A stretch of DNA of 64,000 bases from Epiperipatus broadwayi (Eukaryota > Onychophora > Udeonychophora > Euonychophora > Peripatidae): NCBI GenBank assembly GCA_028023455.1, contig JAQFVV010006628.1, forward strand, positions 542,772-606,771. The letters are read 5' to 3'. The translations under genes were made by a program, and so were the position numbers. This document shows, piece after piece, positions 61,572 through 64,000 of the stretch (the stretch's first letter is position 1; the number at the start of each line of letters is the position of its first letter). Below the pieces are notes generated by a model. That model did not search any database. It was not told the DNA's origin and saw only the letters and a program-made list of their open reading frames with translations.

Positions 61572-64000
61572 TGTAACAATATTTATAAATTAATATAAAT
61601 GTGTATTTGTAACAATATTTATAAATTATTATAATATGTATTGGTAACTATTAAATTAATATAAAAGATATGTATTTGTAACTATAATTTGTAACTATTT
61701 TAATATGTCACATTTGTAACCATAATAAATATTTAGATAGGGGAAATTATTAATTATTAGATATATGCCTATCCAATCTGTACCATGTAACTATATTAAT
61801 TCATCATAGCATAGATAAAGAAATTATAGAATCACTGTGCCACTTGAAAATATCAGCATTAAAGATTCTTGGTATTTATTTATATATTGGGGCAGTCATT
61901 TGAACAATAAAACATACTGGCCATTGTCATCTAATAAAAATAATATTAAATATAGCAACTGAATAAAAGTACCCACTGTGAGATTCATGGAGTGCCTTAT
62001 GCTTATCTCCAATACTAGGTTCTTCTAACAAAGAATTCTTCCTATTCTTCTTTCCAAATATATAAGACCATTCATCGTCATATGCACACACGGGTGCTAT
62101 TCATGACAACTTATAAAAAAATATATTTTATAAAACTAATATTATGAAGTTGGAAAGGGATGATATCACTCTTTATTCAGTTTAGCTAAGTACATGTGTT
62201 TTCCCATGAGCGCCACTAGATTGTTTTCAATCTAGATAAGTATCTATTTATAGTGTACTTGAGTTCAAACTCATTCAGTACATATTTATTACACATGACT
62301 TGGATGACTATTGAACAAAAATGACATTCTTACATTTTAACTATATTGATAAAATTACAAGATCCCAATATTACCAAAGTTTATACTATAGATCAAAGAT
62401 TCTTATAGACATTGCTAGCTCATTAGCGTATATTGATGAACAGACATGTATAATCCTATTAATGGCTTCCAAACAAGCATGTGAAGACCATTATTGATAT
62501 TGATGGCCATTTAACTAAATTATTTATCACAATAAAGGTAATAATGATGATGATGATAATAATATCATAATAATGATTATAATAGTGATGATGATACCAG
62601 CCATGGCTTATCAATAAACTCACAACAATAATTCATCTTTATAAACTTATAGGCATCTATTAAAATTATCATATTTCATACTGGGATTTAATAATACTAA
62701 TGGTGATGATTGATCATCATGAATCTCTTTGCATAATATTCAATTTTCTATAAACCCCTATTTACTAAAATATATTCATTACGCTAAACATTAAATTTAA
62801 TGATTATAATTTATTAATGATTATTGATGGCGATCATAACTTTTATATAGTATTATTTGAAACATTTTTAACTAATAACATGATATCCATCTTTGATGAG
62901 GATGATCTAAATTCATGGACACAACATAATTTTAGCTTTCTATGTTGAACTATAATTATCAAAATTTGGCTATTCTCAAGCATAATCCTTAAATACTTAA
63001 ATATCAACATTCTAGTTTACCTATTATTTTGCGACGCTTAATATTTGCAAGTGATTGCTCAATATATACAAATAGTTATACTAATAACTACGAAGCAATG
63101 ATGATGAATTAAAATGATAGAATTAAGACAAAAAACAACAACACAATATTCTTAATAATAACTCGGAAACCAATTAAGATATATAATTATATTTTATTAA
63201 AACTACTACTCTTTCTTTCCTTCTTTAAAGTCAAATCGACAATTAAATAAATGGCTTATTAATATAAAAATTTATATAAGTATAAGCAAATAAACTTAAT
63301 ATATAGGTTTGTCATCTTTCTTGATATCTCAAAATAAGCTGACTTAAATCAATATTAGAAAAAAAAATACATATTTTATAAATGCTTATTTAAGACTTTT
63401 CTTACTCATCATATCATAAAATAAATTTCAGGTGAATTTTGTATATGTCATTTCATTTCCATTCAAATGTAATGCCCTACTTTTCAATTTACCATTTTAA
63501 ACTAATCATATATAACCTATTCTTTAATGTGTTTGGATAAGCAGTTTACACATTCACGCATTGGATGTCCAATGTTAACATATATGTTTAAAATGTATAC
63601 CCATAAATTACATATATAAAAATATCTTTTTTCTTTTGCAACCTTATAGCGAAAGAAAATAAAATACATATATTAATTTTTAATATGCAACAAGATAAAA
63701 TAAAAATAAAAAAACATTATAAATGCATATATCTATAGGTTGCTCATCATCATTAACATCTGAAGAACAATTAAAAAAAAAAAAAACATTTCAACATTAC
63801 AATATATAATAAAAAAAAATAATGAAATATTTAAGTTTAAAGATTTAAACTATGTTTGTGCTATGTTGTGAGATATTGCAAATAACTATAGATAAACAAG
63901 TCTTTTTAATGTTTCTGTATCAAAAGAAAATTGCTTTGACCAGTAAATTAAGGTTTACTTTTAATAAGTAAAAGAAATAAAATCGGTTAAAGAAAGTTCA
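61572..64000 (-). mobile_element. 5' LTR of the same element, cut by the window end
   Basis: 2429 bases are visible and match 55042-57457. About 650 bases are expected beyond the window if the other LTR is 3.08 kb long. The frames inside it (also present in the other LTR at 55766-55963) have no coding signature. Confidence 0.9.

Overview
This window looks like AT-rich, repeat-dominated animal DNA, either intergenic or from a very large intron. I found no convincing host protein-coding exon. The mix of tRNA-derived SINEs, Penelope-type and LINE-type fragments, long GATA and TA microsatellites and many fold-back repeats best fits a mollusc. A cephalopod such as an octopus is my preferred guess, but that is inference; no single gene proves it. 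A 500-base run of N (24401-24900) marks a scaffold gap.

Layout. 1-9900: mostly unannotatable AT-rich sequence, with a (TTG)n(TTA)n block, a decayed LINE reverse-transcriptase end (5431-5880), a fold-back carrying a Penelope-type remnant (8045-8376) and a second fold-back (9690-9907). 10120-11090: a tandem array of about eight units with a tRNA-like sequence on the minus strand. 11640-15740: tandem and inverted copies of a repeat I call family B, with nested insertions of family A and a copy of family C. 15750-18560: a decayed LINE on the minus strand. 19150-23700: a family A tandem pair, another family C copy, a Penelope-type fold-back with part of a GIY-YIG endonuclease (21394-22006), and a short SINE. 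25000-33700: microsatellites, a large family A fold-back (29404-29828), family C and more fold-backs. 34420-36450: a second LINE copy interrupted by a GIY-YIG remnant and a fold-back. 38000-47400: SINE fragments, a near-perfect hairpin at 40.6 kb, a minisatellite at 42.7 kb, a gag-type zinc-knuckle remnant, and a family A array. 47400-55000: mainly AT-rich sequence with a (TA)n block, a small fold-back and an isolated hammerhead motif. 55042-64000: one LTR retrotransposon on the minus strand, with one long LTR complete, the other cut by the window end, and an internal part that keeps a gag-like frame and an integrase tail but no visible protease, reverse transcriptase or RNase H.

Main result. 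Family A repeats contain what reads as a type I hammerhead ribozyme: CTGANGA, a short stem II, GAAAC, a GTC cleavage triplet, and a stem I in which two separated segments pair (TCCTCA with TGGGGA, ATCCAA with TTGGAT). The stem III segment ACTAGT is self-complementary, which suggests action as a dimer. Two units lie head-to-tail with cleavage sites exactly 451 bases apart, and four insertions are flanked by 12-16 base target duplications. This resembles the hammerhead-bearing, circular-RNA-forming repeats called retrozymes in animals and the hammerhead motifs known in Penelope-like elements. Families B and C and another fold-back family show related but imperfect CTGANGA...GAAA arrangements, so several repeat families here may share the ribozyme module.
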